Shown: positions 17,470-26,458, numbered from the stretch's first letter. The stretch is DNA of 64,000 nucleotides from DASWJZ01 sp963805325 (GCA_963805325.1 CAWDTS010000004.1:310001-374000), one strand, 5' to 3'. Program-made: numbers and translations. The notes: generated from the sequence alone by a model not told the origin.

Positions 17470-18982
17470 ATGTCCGCGGGCTCGACGAAGCGGCGTTTGC
17501 CGACAATGCCGGAGGCGCATGAAGCGCCTTTGGCGGTGGATGGCTTGATGGACGAGGTCGTGGCGCTCCGCATGACCGTTGCCGAGGCAGCCGCTTCGCT
17601 TCTGGAGCACCTCGGCGCCGGGGCGGACGACGCCGCGCTTGCCAATCTCGCCCACTATCTGGCGCTTCGCCATCACGACCTCCGCGCGCTTGCAGCGACA
17701 ATTGATGTGGCGCGGGCTCTCTTCGCTTGGGCGGCTCGAAAGCCGCGTTCTCCCGACGCTCGACGCCGTCGTCGCCGCGCTCTGCCGCGATCACCGGCAA
17801 GCCGAGTCCGTTCCCCGCGCCGACGGAGGGCGTCTTTTTCGCCGGCGAGGTGCGGCTCGTCGCAGCGACGGATGAGCTCTTCGGCACGCAGCCGGCGCAC
17901 CGGCGCACGCGCATCATGGTCACGCTTCCGAGCGAGGCGGCAGGCGATCCGGCGTTTGTCCTCGATCTCGCGCGGCGCGGCATGGACATCGCGCGCATCA
18001 ACTGTGCGCATGACGACAACGTCGCCTGGCGGGCGATGACGGCGAACGTCCGCGCCGCGAGCGACGCGGTAGGCCGGCGGCTCCCCGTGCTCATGGACAT
18101 CGCCGGCCCGAAGATCCGCACCGAGGCCGTGCTTTTGCGCGCGCACAAGCCGAAGCTGCAGGCAGGCGAGGCGTTCCGCCTCGTCGCCGCCGGGCGAACC
18201 GCGGGCGACCGACGACGTGCCGTTCTCCGCCGCAGTCTCGCTGCCGGAGATGGTGACGCGGCTCGCGCCGGGTCGATCGTCTTCTCTACGACGACGGCAA
18301 GCTTGAGGGCGTGGTGGAGAGCGTCGCGGAGGGCGAGGCGATCATCCGCGTCGGCCGCACCAAGGCCGGCGGCACCAAGCTCAAGCCGGAGAAGGGCATC
18401 AATCTCCCCGACACGGCGCTCGGCCTTTCGCCGCTCACCGCCAAGGACGAGGACGACCTTCTGGCGGTCATCGAATGCGCCGACATGATCGGCTATTCGT
18501 TCGTCAGCCGGCCGGAGGACATCGATCTCCTCGAAGCCGCGCTCGCGCGTTGTGACATGCACGGGAAGCGGCTCGGTCTCGTCGCCAAGATCGAGCGTCC
18601 GGAGGCGGTCAGGAATCTCCCTGCTTTGATCGCCCGCGTGCGCAGCCGGCCTTTCGGCGTGATGATCGCGCGCGGCGATCTTGCCGCCGAGATCGGGTTT
18701 GAGCGTCTCGCCGAGATGCAGGAGGAGATTCTCTGGATCTGCGAAGCCGCGGGCGTGCCCGCCATCTGGGCGACGCAAGTGCTGGAGGACCTGGTCAAGT
18801 ACGGCGTTCCCTCGCGCGGCGAGATGACCGACGCTGCCGCGGGGGCGCGCGCCGAATGCGTGATGCTGAACAAGGGGCCGGCGGTCGGGGTCGCGATCGG
18901 TGTGCTCGACCGGCTGCTCTCCCGCATGGACGCAAATCTCTTCAAGAAGACCCCGACGCTTCGCGCGCTGAAGTCCTGGTAG
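17470..18982 (+). pseudogene. Pyruvate kinase-like protein (long form), disrupted by about four apparent frameshifts
   Basis: Pieces of one protein run in order through changing frames. An N-terminal helical region (LANLAHYLALRHHDLR) is followed after about 17685 by LQRQLMWRGLSSLGRLESRV and LPTLDAVVAAL. After about 17790 come FFAGEVRLVAATDELFG, RTRIMVTLPS, GMDIARINCAHDD and LPVLMDIAGPKIRTE, the pyruvate kinase N-terminal motifs. After about 18205 comes DDVPFSAAVSLPEMV. From about 18280 the frame is intact to the end: KGINLPDTALGL, IGYSFVSRPEDI, GLVAKIERPEA, FGVMIARGDLAAE and PAIWATQVLE. Catalytic K, D and E residues are thus encoded but split. All four changes are apparent +1 shifts. It is either a decaying gene or a poorly sequenced stretch. 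Confidence 0.8.
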
Positions 18983-19086
18983 GGCCGGACGCGCGGCCAA
19001 GGAACCTGCTGCAAGCAGCCGATTGCGGGGCACGTTGACCGGCTGCCTCCTCGTGGGCATGGTCCGCGCCGATTTAGGAGGCGCGA

Positions 19087-19875
19087 ATGTCGCTTGAGAA
19101 CAAGGTTGCGATCGTCACCGGCGGGGCAAACGGGATCGGCCTCGCCGTCGCAAGGCGGTTTGCCAAGGACGGGGCGCGCGTGGTCGTCGCCGATATCGAC
19201 GAGGACGCCGGAAGCCGGGCGGTGGAGGAGGTCGGCGCGCATGGCGCGGTGCGCTTCGTTCGCTGCGACGTCGGCGACAAGGCGGACGTCGCCAATCTCG
19301 TCGCCGCGACGGTGCAGTCCTGGGGCTCGATCGACGTTCTCGTCTCCAATGCCGGAATCGTGCACGGCGCGGATTTCCTTGCGATCGAGGAGGCGGATTT
19401 CGACCGCGTGATCCGCGTCAACCTGAAGGGGATGTTCCTCGTCGGGCAGGCCGTGGCGCGGCAGATGGTGAACCAGATCGAGGACGGCGGCACGCCGGGC
19501 GCCATCGTCAACATGAGCTCCATCAACGCCGTCGTCGCGATCGGGAACCAGGTTCCCTATTCGGCGTCGAAGGGCGGCGTGATGCAGCTCACCAAGGTGA
19601 TGGCGCTGTCGCTCGCGCCCTACGGCATCCGCGTCAATGCCATCGGGCCGGGCTCGATCATGACGGAGATGCTGGCGTCCGTGGCGCACGACAAGGCGGC
19701 GAAGACCCGCGTGCTGTCGCGCACGCCGCTCGGCCGCATCGGCGATCCCTCCGAGATCGCGTCGGTCGCCGCGTTCCTTGCCGACGACGATGCGAGCTAC
19801 GTCACCGGCCAGACCATCTATGTCGACGGCGGCCGCCTGCCGCTCAACTACACGGTGGCTGTGAAGGAGGATTAG
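19087..19875 (+). CDS. SDR family NAD(P)-dependent oxidoreductase
   Basis: This is a 262-residue classical short-chain dehydrogenase. It has the cofactor motif TGGANGIG at 11-18, an aspartate after the second strand (ADIDEDAG) suggesting preference for NAD, SNAGI near 90, the catalytic serine in NMSSIN and YSASKGG (Y and K of the triad). The C-terminal YVTGQTIYVDGG is the usual substrate/tetramer segment. The ATG at 19087 has AGGAGG immediately upstream. The substrate is unknown. It lies 104 bases after the pyruvate kinase remnant. Confidence 0.92.
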   Translation: MSLENKVAIVTGGANGIGLAVARRFAKDGARVVVADIDEDAGSRAVEEVGAHGAVRFVRCDVGDKADVANLVAATVQSWGSIDVLVSNAGIVHGADFLAIEEADFDRVIRVNLKGMFLVGQAVARQMVNQIEDGGTPGAIVNMSSINAVVAIGNQVPYSASKGGVMQLTKVMALSLAPYGIRVNAIGPGSIMTEMLASVAHDKAAKTRVLSRTPLGRIGDPSEIASVAAFLADDDASYVTGQTIYVDGGRLPLNYTVAVKED

Positions 19876-19959
19876 CGGGAAAGTCGTCCCGTCCGGGCGG
19901 CCGGCACCTCGCGCCCTGGTCAGCACTTGCCATCAGTGTCCGAGAGCGAAGGCAGCTTC

Positions 19960-21720
19960 TCACAAATCGACGACTACGTCAGTGTTGGGCTGCGAGCAGC
20001 AGATCAATACATTGCCATCGGCTGGCGCATCCACGGGATCGGGCTGATAGCAGATTGTTCCTGCCACGAGTCCGCTCTCACAGGTGTGGCAAACTCCCGT
20101 TCGGCACGACCACCGAACAGGTACGTCGCAGGCCTCGGCCAATTCCAGCAAACTGCCAAATGTGGGACTCCAATGGACGCTCAACCCTGAGCGCGCGAAA
20201 GTGACGAGCTCTCCCGTACCCGGCGGACCCGCGGGCACGTGCGGCGGCTCTCGCGACTGAGCTGCAATACCTGGGGTCGTGGACGGAGCGGAGCCGAACA
20301 CCTCCGTATGGATGCGACCAGCATCCACGCCCAGTTCTACAAGATTGGCGCTCAGCTCCGTCATGAAGCTTGGCGGGCCGCAGAGGTAAAAATCTCCGTC
20401 ACGAGGCAATTTGAGGTCTTGCAGCACGCGCTTGTTCAAATGCCCGACGGCGTCAAAATCGACGTGCGGCCGGTCCTTCGGATCGGGTGAGCTATAGCAA
20501 ACATAGCTGTGGTAGCGGGCAAGCCCTTTGAGCAACTGGCGTGTTTCGTCCGCGAAGGGATGATCTTGGCTGCTGCGGGTTCCATACAGCCACCAGATTT
20601 CGCGCGTTGATGCATCTGCCGCCAATGCGTGAAGCATGGCGAGCACTGGTGTAACTCCGATCCCGGCGCTCAACAAAACGACAGGAGTGTCGCCCTCCTT
20701 CAGCGTGAAGGTTCCGCGCGCCGCGCTTGCCTCTACGATGTCGCCGACCTCAACTTTGTCGAAGACATATTGGCTCACGATACCGGCGGCTTCCCGCTTG
20801 ATGCTGACACGGTAGGCACTTGCGCCGGGCTCTCCCGATAAGGAGTAGCTGCGCATCGAAGACTGCGGAGAATCGGACCCAAACCGCAGCACGACGAATT
20901 GTCCGGCGAGAGCCGCAGCCATGGGAAGTCCATCAGCAGGTTCGAGCACCAGCGACACGACATTGCGGCTCTCGTGAATCTTTTCGGAAACACGAAGCGG
21001 GCGGAATCCGCTCCACGCCGGTCGCGGGCTGGGCGCATCAGCGAGCCCCGCGTTTCCTCTTGTCCCGCTGGTGGTTAGATCTTGCGCTAGCAACAGTTCG
21101 AACGACTTGCGCCAACCGGCGCTCAATGCCGGAATGCGCAGTGCACGCTCCAGCTTGTCGCGAGGATGACCTGGCATATAGAGCAGAGCATCGACCTCCG
21201 ACACGCTCATCCGCTCTGGTCCAAGAGCGACGCGCTCGATCTCGTCCCCCGCTTCCACTTCTCCTTCTTTCAGCACACGAAGATAGAAGCCGGGCCTGCC
21301 GTGCTTAACGAGCAGCGCCGCCATCCGAGGCTCCTTCATGCGGATACCGACGCGATAGCAGGTGACGCGAGGCTGCGTTACTTCGAACAGTGCGTCGCCA
21401 ATTCGGTACTGGTCCCCAACGCAAACTACCGCGTCTGGCAGGTCTTCAACGGTGAAATTCTCTCCGAACTGCCCATAGACGAAATCGTCTCGACCGAGTT
21501 GTTTCTGCCAATACCGGTAGGACTCCATTTGATAGACAAGCACTGCGCGGTGTTCGCCGCCGTGGCCAGCCAAGTCCCCCTGTCCGTCGCCATCTATGTT
21601 GAGGCGACGCACCATGCGGGGGCCTTTGACGGGCGTCTTCCAAATCGCGGTATGAACCGTCCTGTCTTGCCATACGACGTCCTGTGGCATGCCGACGTTG
21701 ACTGCGAGTAGACGTGGCAT
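19960..21720 (-). CDS. MOSC domain - ferredoxin reductase - 2Fe-2S ferredoxin fusion protein
   Basis: This is a 586-residue three-part protein. Residues 1-220 form a MOSC domain (GDGQGDLAGHGGEHRAV, GENFTVEDL and RVTCYRVGIRM with a candidate sulfur-carrying cysteine), as in YiiM-type molybdenum-cofactor enzymes. Residues about 240-340 are an FAD-binding reductase domain (RSYSLSG), about 345-470 its NAD domain (VVLLSAGIGVTPVLAML and FYLCGPPSFM), and 500-586 a plant-type ferredoxin with C539, C544, C547 and a fourth cysteine at 574-575. Electrons could pass from NADH via FAD and 2Fe-2S to a Mo centre, for example for N-hydroxylated or sulfoxide substrates; this is inference. The ATG at 21720 has GGGAGGGT upstream. 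Base composition seems less GC-rich than the neighbours. Confidence 0.9.
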   Translation of the reverse strand: MPRLLAVNVGMPQDVVWQDRTVHTAIWKTPVKGPRMVRRLNIDGDGQGDLAGHGGEHRAVLVYQMESYRYWQKQLGRDDFVYGQFGENFTVEDLPDAVVCVGDQYRIGDALFEVTQPRVTCYRVGIRMKEPRMAALLVKHGRPGFYLRVLKEGEVEAGDEIERVALGPERMSVSEVDALLYMPGHPRDKLERALRIPALSAGWRKSFELLLAQDLTTSGTRGNAGLADAPSPRPAWSGFRPLRVSEKIHESRNVVSLVLEPADGLPMAAALAGQFVVLRFGSDSPQSSMRSYSLSGEPGASAYRVSIKREAAGIVSQYVFDKVEVGDIVEASAARGTFTLKEGDTPVVLLSAGIGVTPVLAMLHALAADASTREIWWLYGTRSSQDHPFADETRQLLKGLARYHSYVCYSSPDPKDRPHVDFDAVGHLNKRVLQDLKLPRDGDFYLCGPPSFMTELSANLVELGVDAGRIHTEVFGSAPSTTPGIAAQSREPPHVPAGPPGTGELVTFARSGLSVHWSPTFGSLLELAEACDVPVRWSCRTGVCHTCESGLVAGTICYQPDPVDAPADGNVLICCSQPNTDVVVDL

Positions 21721-21925
21721 GGCGTACCCTCCCAACTCCGGGAAACCCGAAACACCAATCGACTTAAGAAGCGCGGAACCGCTTCCCAATCAGCCGACGC
21801 AGCATCGCAGCATGCTGTGACGGGCGCGATGGCCTGCTCCGCGGTCAAGCGTATGACCAATGCGTGCCAGTGAACAGTATACGAGGGTATCGTCGAAACG
21901 CCTGTCTCGGAGTGGTGCGGCGGCT

Positions 21926-22285
21926 CTATTCGGAGGACAGGTCCATCTTGCCCACCACGCAAGCGCCTCCCGCTGCTTCGAGACGCTTGCAGAAGTCCTC
22001 GGCTTCGGCCCGCGTCTCCGCCGGGACAAGCACGTGATAGAAGGTGCCCGTTCCCCCGCCGGTCATGACGCCGGGCACGATCTTCGCAGCCCGGCCGGAG
22101 AGGATGTCGGGATACTGCTTCTGCAGCGCCTCATAGGCGGAGGTGGCGGTTGCCTCGGAGAAGCTCCCGGCGACCTGTGCGCCCCATACCGGCTCCGCCG
22201 CTGCCGCTCCGATCCAGGCAAGATGCCCGTGCGTGGCTTCGGGAAGCGCCAAGCACAACAGCGCTGCGACAAGTAGGTTTCTCAT
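21926..22285 (-). CDS. Exported SPOR-domain protein
   Basis: This 119-residue protein begins with a signal peptide (RNLLVAALLCLALPEATHG). The mature part is essentially one SPOR domain: WGAQVAGSFSEATATSAYEAL, then KIVPGV and FYHVLVPAETRAEAEDFCKRL. SPOR domains bind denuded peptidoglycan glycan strands at division sites. With only a signal peptide it would be periplasmic. It is divergent from the peroxiredoxin gene and ends shortly before the region upstream of the MOSC fusion. Confidence 0.82.
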   Translation of the reverse strand: MRNLLVAALLCLALPEATHGHLAWIGAAAAEPVWGAQVAGSFSEATATSAYEALQKQYPDILSGRAAKIVPGVMTGGGTGTFYHVLVPAETRAEAEDFCKRLEAAGGACVVGKMDLSSE

Positions 22286-22461
22286 CTGCCGGTCTCCTGC
22301 TCATATCCGGCCCACGTCTTCCATTCTGGGCACTCGGCGCTTTTCCGGCAAGCCTTGCCCGGGCGGAAGCACAAGTGTTCAATGAATCCGATAGCGGCGG
22401 CCTATCGGAGCAGGGCTCCGACCGGCGTATGCTTGTTGACCGTCCGTCGTGGAGTTTGTCG

Positions 22462-23169
22462 ATGGCAGGGCAGTCGCTCAGCACCATTCTCGAGGATACC
22501 TTCGTACGCTGCCGTGACATGGAGGCGCCGCTGGCCGATCGCCTGCAAGCCTTCGCAAACGAGGTGCGCCGCATGGGCCCACACTTCGCGACCACTGTCG
22601 ACGATCTCGTCAACCGGCTGATGGAGCACGGCGCCGGCACGACAGCGCCTAAGGTCGGGGAAGAGATGCCGCCGTTCGTCTTGCCCGATGAGAACGGCCA
22701 GCTCGTCGGCCTTCAGGACCTGCTTGATGAAGGGCCCGTGGCGATCGCCTTTCACCGCGGATACTGGTGTCCCTACTGCCGCATCAACATCAACGCGCTG
22801 GCCCGCGCGGAGCAGGAGATTGCGGTGGAGCGCAAGCACATTGCTGCGATCGTGCCGGACCGCCAGAAGTTCACGACCTGGCTCAAGTCCGACGCCAAGG
22901 CGCCGTTCCCGATCCTGACCGACATGGACAACGGCTACGCGATGTCACTCGATCTGGCGATCTGGGTGGGGGACGAGATGAAGGAGATGATGGTGAGCTC
23001 CGGGTGGGACCCGTCGGTGTCGCAGGGCACCGAAGACTGGGCGCTGCCGATTCCCGCGACCTTCATCGTCGGCACCGACGGCAGGATCGCCGCGCGCTTC
23101 GTCGACCCGGATTACCGCATGCGCATGGCGATCGAAGACATGGTCGCGGCGCTGCGGTCGGCGGGTTAG
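22462..23169 (+). CDS. Peroxiredoxin-like protein (AhpC/TSA family)
   Basis: This 235-residue thioredoxin-fold protein has an approximately 60-residue helical N-terminal extension, the PKVGEEMPPFVLPDENG strand typical of peroxiredoxins, and GYWCPYCRINI with a CxxC in place of the single peroxidatic cysteine of classical AhpC. LPIPATFIVGTDGRI completes the fold. It probably reduces peroxides with a thiol donor. ATG 22462 follows a GGAG; an in-frame ATG at 22429 is possible. Its stop codon overlaps that of the convergent sthA by four bases. Confidence 0.88.
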   Translation: MAGQSLSTILEDTFVRCRDMEAPLADRLQAFANEVRRMGPHFATTVDDLVNRLMEHGAGTTAPKVGEEMPPFVLPDENGQLVGLQDLLDEGPVAIAFHRGYWCPYCRININALARAEQEIAVERKHIAAIVPDRQKFTTWLKSDAKAPFPILTDMDNGYAMSLDLAIWVGDEMKEMMVSSGWDPSVSQGTEDWALPIPATFIVGTDGRIAARFVDPDYRMRMAIEDMVAALRSAG

Positions 23170-24557
23170 CGCGGGCCCATGCGGTTATAGGCATCGAGCG
23201 CCGCGATCTTGTAGCCCTCGGCGAGGGTCGGATAGTTGAAGGCGTTCTCGACGAAATAGTCGACGGTTCCGCCGAGGTTGAGCACCGCCTGGCCGATGTG
23301 AATGAGCTCGGTGGCGCCCTCGCCGACGATGTGCGCGCCCAGGAGCTTGCGGTCGGCGAGCGAGAACAGGAGCTTCATCATGCCGTTCTCGAGCCCCATG
23401 ATGTGCCCGCGCGAGACTTCGCGGAAGCGCGCGATGCCGACCTCGAAGCCGAGGCCCTTTTCGCGCGCTTGGTTCTCGGTCAGCCCGACGGTGGAGATCT
23501 CGGGGACCGCGTAGATGCCGTAGGGAAAGAACTCCGGCGCCGGCGGCGACGGCACGCCAAATGCATGGCATGCGGCGATGCGGCCCTGCTCCATCGAGGT
23601 CGAGGCGAGGCTTGGAAAGCCGATCACGTCGCCGGCCGCGTAGATATGCGGCACGCTGGTCTGGAAGGTGACCGGGTCGACCTTGAGCCGCCCGCGGCTG
23701 TCGGCCTCGATGCCGCAGGTTTCGAGCCCGAGGTCCTTGGTCGCGCCCACGCGCCCGGCCGCGTAAAGCAGCATTTCGGTTCGAACGCGCCGACCGTCGG
23801 AGAGGAAGCTCACGGCATAGCCCTGCTCGTCGACCTCCACCCGCTCGACCTTGGCCCCGAGCCGGAACTGGATGCCGCGCTTCCTCAGGTCGTGAACGAA
23901 CTCGTCCATGATCTCGCGGTCGATGAATTCGAGGAAGTTCTCGCGTGGCTCGATGATCGTCACCGGCACGTCGAGGGCGGAGAAGATCGTCGCATACTCA
24001 ATGCCGATGACGCCGGCGCCGACGACGGTCAGGCTGCGCGGCACATGTGGCTCGGTGGCGATGTCGTCGCTGTCGAAGACGTTGCGGTCGTTGAACGGAA
24101 TCTGCGGCGGCCGGAACGGCGCCGTTCCGACCGCGATGACGATCTTGTCGCCGGAATAGCTGAACTCCTCCGAGCCGGCTTTCACGACCAGCCGGTGCGG
24201 ATCGACGAAACGCGCCACGCCGGCGCAGGTCCTGACGCCGTTGCGGGCGAACTGGTGCTCCAGCACCTCGATCTCGTGGTCGAGCGTCTTCGTGAGCCGG
24301 GCCCCGAGGTCCTTGCCCTCGATGTCCTTCTTGACCCGATATGCCAGTCCGTAGAACCCGCGCTCGCGCCACCCCGAAAGATTGAGCACCGTCTCCCTGA
24401 GCGTCTTCGATGGGATCGTGCCGGTATGCACCGACACCCCGCCGACCCTGAGGCGGTTCTCTACGACGAGCACGCTCCGCCCGAGCTTGGCCGCCTGGAT
24501 CGCGGCGCGCCGACCGGCCGGGCCGCTGCCGATGACAATGAGATCGTAACGCTCCAC
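23166..24557 (-). CDS. sthA: Soluble pyridine nucleotide transhydrogenase (Si-specific NAD(P)+ transhydrogenase)
   Basis: This 463-residue flavoprotein of the disulfide reductase family interconverts NADPH and NADH. FAD binding is shown by VIGSGPAGRRAAIQAAKLG and by YAAGDVIGFPSLAS near 305, and the NAD domain by VVGAGVIGIEYATIF. At the redox-active position the sequence reads GVSVHTGTIPSKT, lacking the two cysteines of dihydrolipoamide dehydrogenase, the hallmark of SthA. The start is GTG 24557 with AAAGGGGG upstream; the ATG 216 bases further out is in non-coding DNA. Confidence 0.93.
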   Translation of the reverse strand: MERYDLIVIGSGPAGRRAAIQAAKLGRSVLVVENRLRVGGVSVHTGTIPSKTLRETVLNLSGWRERGFYGLAYRVKKDIEGKDLGARLTKTLDHEIEVLEHQFARNGVRTCAGVARFVDPHRLVVKAGSEEFSYSGDKIVIAVGTAPFRPPQIPFNDRNVFDSDDIATEPHVPRSLTVVGAGVIGIEYATIFSALDVPVTIIEPRENFLEFIDREIMDEFVHDLRKRGIQFRLGAKVERVEVDEQGYAVSFLSDGRRVRTEMLLYAAGRVGATKDLGLETCGIEADSRGRLKVDPVTFQTSVPHIYAAGDVIGFPSLASTSMEQGRIAACHAFGVPSPPAPEFFPYGIYAVPEISTVGLTENQAREKGLGFEVGIARFREVSRGHIMGLENGMMKLLFSLADRKLLGAHIVGEGATELIHIGQAVLNLGGTVDYFVENAFNYPTLAEGYKIAALDAYNRMGPR

Positions 24558-24697
24558 GCCCGCCCCCTTTGATGCGCCCACAAGCAAGTAACACGCCAGC
24601 GGTCTCCCTGGCGAAGCGGGAGGCCGCAGGGCCGGTATGCGGCCAGCGGCATTTCGAAGCGCGACGCCGGTCCTGGGTTCCGGCATGCGCTCTGAGG

Positions 24698-24721
24698 CTC
24701 CTGACAGAAGGCTGTCAGGAG
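24698..24721. promoter_or_regulatory. Perfect palindrome, probable operator of the VOC/WYL pair
   Basis: CTCCTGACAG (24698-24707) and CTGTCAGGAG (24712-24721) are exact inverted repeats with four bases (AAGG) between. They lie 46 bases before the VOC gene. The neighbouring YafY-type regulator is the obvious candidate to bind it. Confidence 0.65.
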
Positions 24722-24766
24722 GGGTATGGGATGCTGTCCTCTGTCGAAACGAGAGGAGACATCCCG

Positions 24767-25138
24767 ATGTCAAAGTTCACACCTGCCAATGCGGCCGTGT
24801 GGTTCGAAATCCCGGTGACCGACATGAAGCGCGCCAAGGCGTTCTACGAGGCCGTTCTCGAAACCGAACTGAAAGACGAGAACGGCGGTCCCAATCCGAT
24901 GGCGATGTTCCCCTCCGGCGGGAACGGAGCGGTCGCCGGCCATCTCTATCCCGGCAAGCCGGCTCCGGCGGGCGGCGGCAACACGATCCACCTCGCCTCG
25001 CCGAAGCCGCTCGAAGCCGCGATGGATCGCGTCACCAAGGCCGGCGGCAAGGTCGTCTCGCCGGTGGTGGAGATCCCGGCGGGGCGCTTCGCCTATTGCC
25101 TCGATCCCGACGGCAACAGCTTTGGCCTCTTCACCTGA
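24767..25138 (+). CDS. VOC family protein (glyoxalase/bleomycin-resistance fold)
   Basis: This 123-residue protein contains paired beta-alpha-beta-beta-beta modules: AAVWFEIPVTDMKRAKAFYEAVL at the start and RFAYCLDPDGNSFGLF at the end, both typical of VOC proteins. The metal ligands are not fully obvious, and many small VOC proteins have unknown substrates. The ATG at 24767 has GAGGAG upstream. The next gene starts nine bases after its stop, so the VOC protein and the WYL regulator form one unit under the palindrome. Confidence 0.88.
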   Translation: MSKFTPANAAVWFEIPVTDMKRAKAFYEAVLETELKDENGGPNPMAMFPSGGNGAVAGHLYPGKPAPAGGGNTIHLASPKPLEAAMDRVTKAGGKVVSPVVEIPAGRFAYCLDPDGNSFGLFT

Positions 25139-25147
25139 CGTGATCCG

Positions 25148-25855
25148 ATGCGTCGCGCCGACCGCCTCTTCCAGATCGTCCAGCACCTAAGAGGCGGCCG
25201 GCTCGTCACCGCGCGGACGCTTTCGGAGCGGCTCGAAGTCTCCGAGCGCACTATCTACCGCGATGTCGCGGACCTGATGGCGTCGGGCGTGCCGATCGAT
25301 GGCGAGGCTGGCGTCGGCTACATCCTGCGCTCCGGCTTCGACCTACCGCCCTTGATGTTCACGCGCGAGGAACTTGCCGCGCTGACCCTCGGCGCCCGCT
25401 TCGTGAAGGCATGGGGCGGGGCGACGCTGGCGCTCGCCGCCGAAGAGGCGCTAGTCAAGATCGAGGCGGTGCTGCCGGAGAAGGAGAAGCGCGTCAGCGC
25501 CGAGACGAGCCTCTTTGCGATCGGCGCGGGCCTTCCCGAAGCGGTGCGCGGCGTGCTCGACCGGCTCGACATCGCCATTCGTGAGCGCAGGCGCATGCAT
25601 GTGATCTATGACGCGCTCGGCGGGGACAAGAGCGAGCGCGATCTTCGCCCGCTCGGCCTCTATCACTGGGGCAAGGTATGGACGCTCGCCGCCTGGTGCG
25701 AGCTGCGCGACGATTTCCGCAACTTCCGCGTTGACCGGATCGCCGAGATCGCGGATTGCGGCGACACGTTCCGCGACGAGCCGGGGAAGACGCTGCGCGA
25801 CTTCCTGCGCGAGATGATGGAGACGCGGCGCGCCGGACCCGACGCGCGTCCCTGA
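25148..25855 (+). CDS. YafY-type HTH/WYL-domain transcriptional regulator
   Basis: This 235-residue protein has an N-terminal winged helix-turn-helix of the HTH_11/DeoR type (RRADRLFQIVQHLRGGRLVT, LSERLEVSERTIYRDVADLM) and a WYL domain from about 135 to 215 (IRERRRMHVIYDALGG, LRPLGLYHWGKVWTLAAWCE, FRVDRI). WYL domains sense nucleic acid or small ligands and control gene expression. It probably autoregulates the VOC operon through the adjacent palindrome. Confidence 0.9.
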   Translation: MRRADRLFQIVQHLRGGRLVTARTLSERLEVSERTIYRDVADLMASGVPIDGEAGVGYILRSGFDLPPLMFTREELAALTLGARFVKAWGGATLALAAEEALVKIEAVLPEKEKRVSAETSLFAIGAGLPEAVRGVLDRLDIAIRERRRMHVIYDALGGDKSERDLRPLGLYHWGKVWTLAAWCELRDDFRNFRVDRIAEIADCGDTFRDEPGKTLRDFLREMMETRRAGPDARP

Positions 25856-25901
25856 ACGGACGGCCTCGTATCTTTAACCGCCGCCCCATACAATTCGCGG
25901 C

Positions 25902-26414
25902 ATGTCCCAGGCGATTCGCATCATCGGCATCGATCCCGGCCTCCGCCGCACCGGATGGGGCGTGGTGGAATCGCTCGGCTCGCGCCTCTCCTTCGTCGCT
26001 GCCGGCACGATCAAGCCGGACGACAGCGCGGCCCTCGCCGAAAGGCTGTGCGCGATTCACGATGCGTTGGTGGACGTGCTGGCGCGCTTTGCACCGGACG
26101 AAGCGGCGGTGGAGGCGACCTTCGTCAATCGCGACGCGGCGGCGACGCTCAAGCTCGGGCAGGCCAGGGGCATTGCCATGCTGGTTCCTGCGCGCGCTGG
26201 AATCGCGGTCGCGGAATATGCTCCGAACGCGGTGAAGAAGGCGGTCGTCGGCGCCGGCCACGCCGAGAAGCGGCAGATCCGCATGATGGTCACCGTGCTC
26301 CTGCCGCGGGCGAAATTCGACAGCGACGATTCCGCCGACGCGCTCGCCATCGCCATCTGTCACGCGCATCACCGGGGCACGCTGGCCCTACGCGTGGCGT
26401 CTCAGATCGCTTGA
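25902..26414 (+). CDS. ruvC: Crossover junction endodeoxyribonuclease RuvC
   Basis: This 170-residue Holliday junction resolvase has the normal length. Acidic catalytic residues of the RNase H-like fold are visible: D11 in IIGIDPGLRRTGWG, E71 in AAVEATFVNRDA, and D143 and D146 in SDDSADALAIAICHAHH. It cuts junctions moved by RuvAB. In alphaproteobacteria ruvC normally leads directly into ruvA; here a vapBC module lies between them. Confidence 0.97.
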   Translation: MSQAIRIIGIDPGLRRTGWGVVESLGSRLSFVAAGTIKPDDSAALAERLCAIHDALVDVLARFAPDEAAVEATFVNRDAAATLKLGQARGIAMLVPARAGIAVAEYAPNAVKKAVVGAGHAEKRQIRMMVTVLLPRAKFDSDDSADALAIAICHAHHRGTLALRVASQIA

Positions 26415-26456
26415 ATGTGTTTCCCTAATGTTCTATTCTTACCGAGTGAGGTAAGA
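26411..26456 (+). promoter_or_regulatory. Promoter with overlapping operator upstream of vapBC
   Basis: TTGAAT (26411-26416) and TATTCT (26434-26439) are 17 bases apart, a good sigma-70-type promoter. Overlapping its -10, TCTTACC (26437-26443) and GGTAAGA (26450-26456) form an exact inverted repeat with a six-base spacer ending three bases before the vapB start. This is the layout expected for autorepression by a VapBC complex. Confidence 0.65.
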
Positions 26457-26458
26457 TT

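Noticed and set aside
16871..19060. 729-codon minus-strand ORF
   Set aside because: Only its last approximately 100 codons are real (PilZ). The rest is antisense to the pyruvate kinase remnant and has no recognisable sequence.
22767..24572. 601-codon plus-strand ORF
   Set aside because: It runs through the peroxiredoxin gene in a wrong frame and antisense through sthA. Both real genes are intact.
24608..24697. Extra short gene upstream of the VOC gene
   Set aside because: The longer in-frame start for the VOC gene runs through the palindrome and lacks a ribosome site, while ATG 24767 has GAGGAG.
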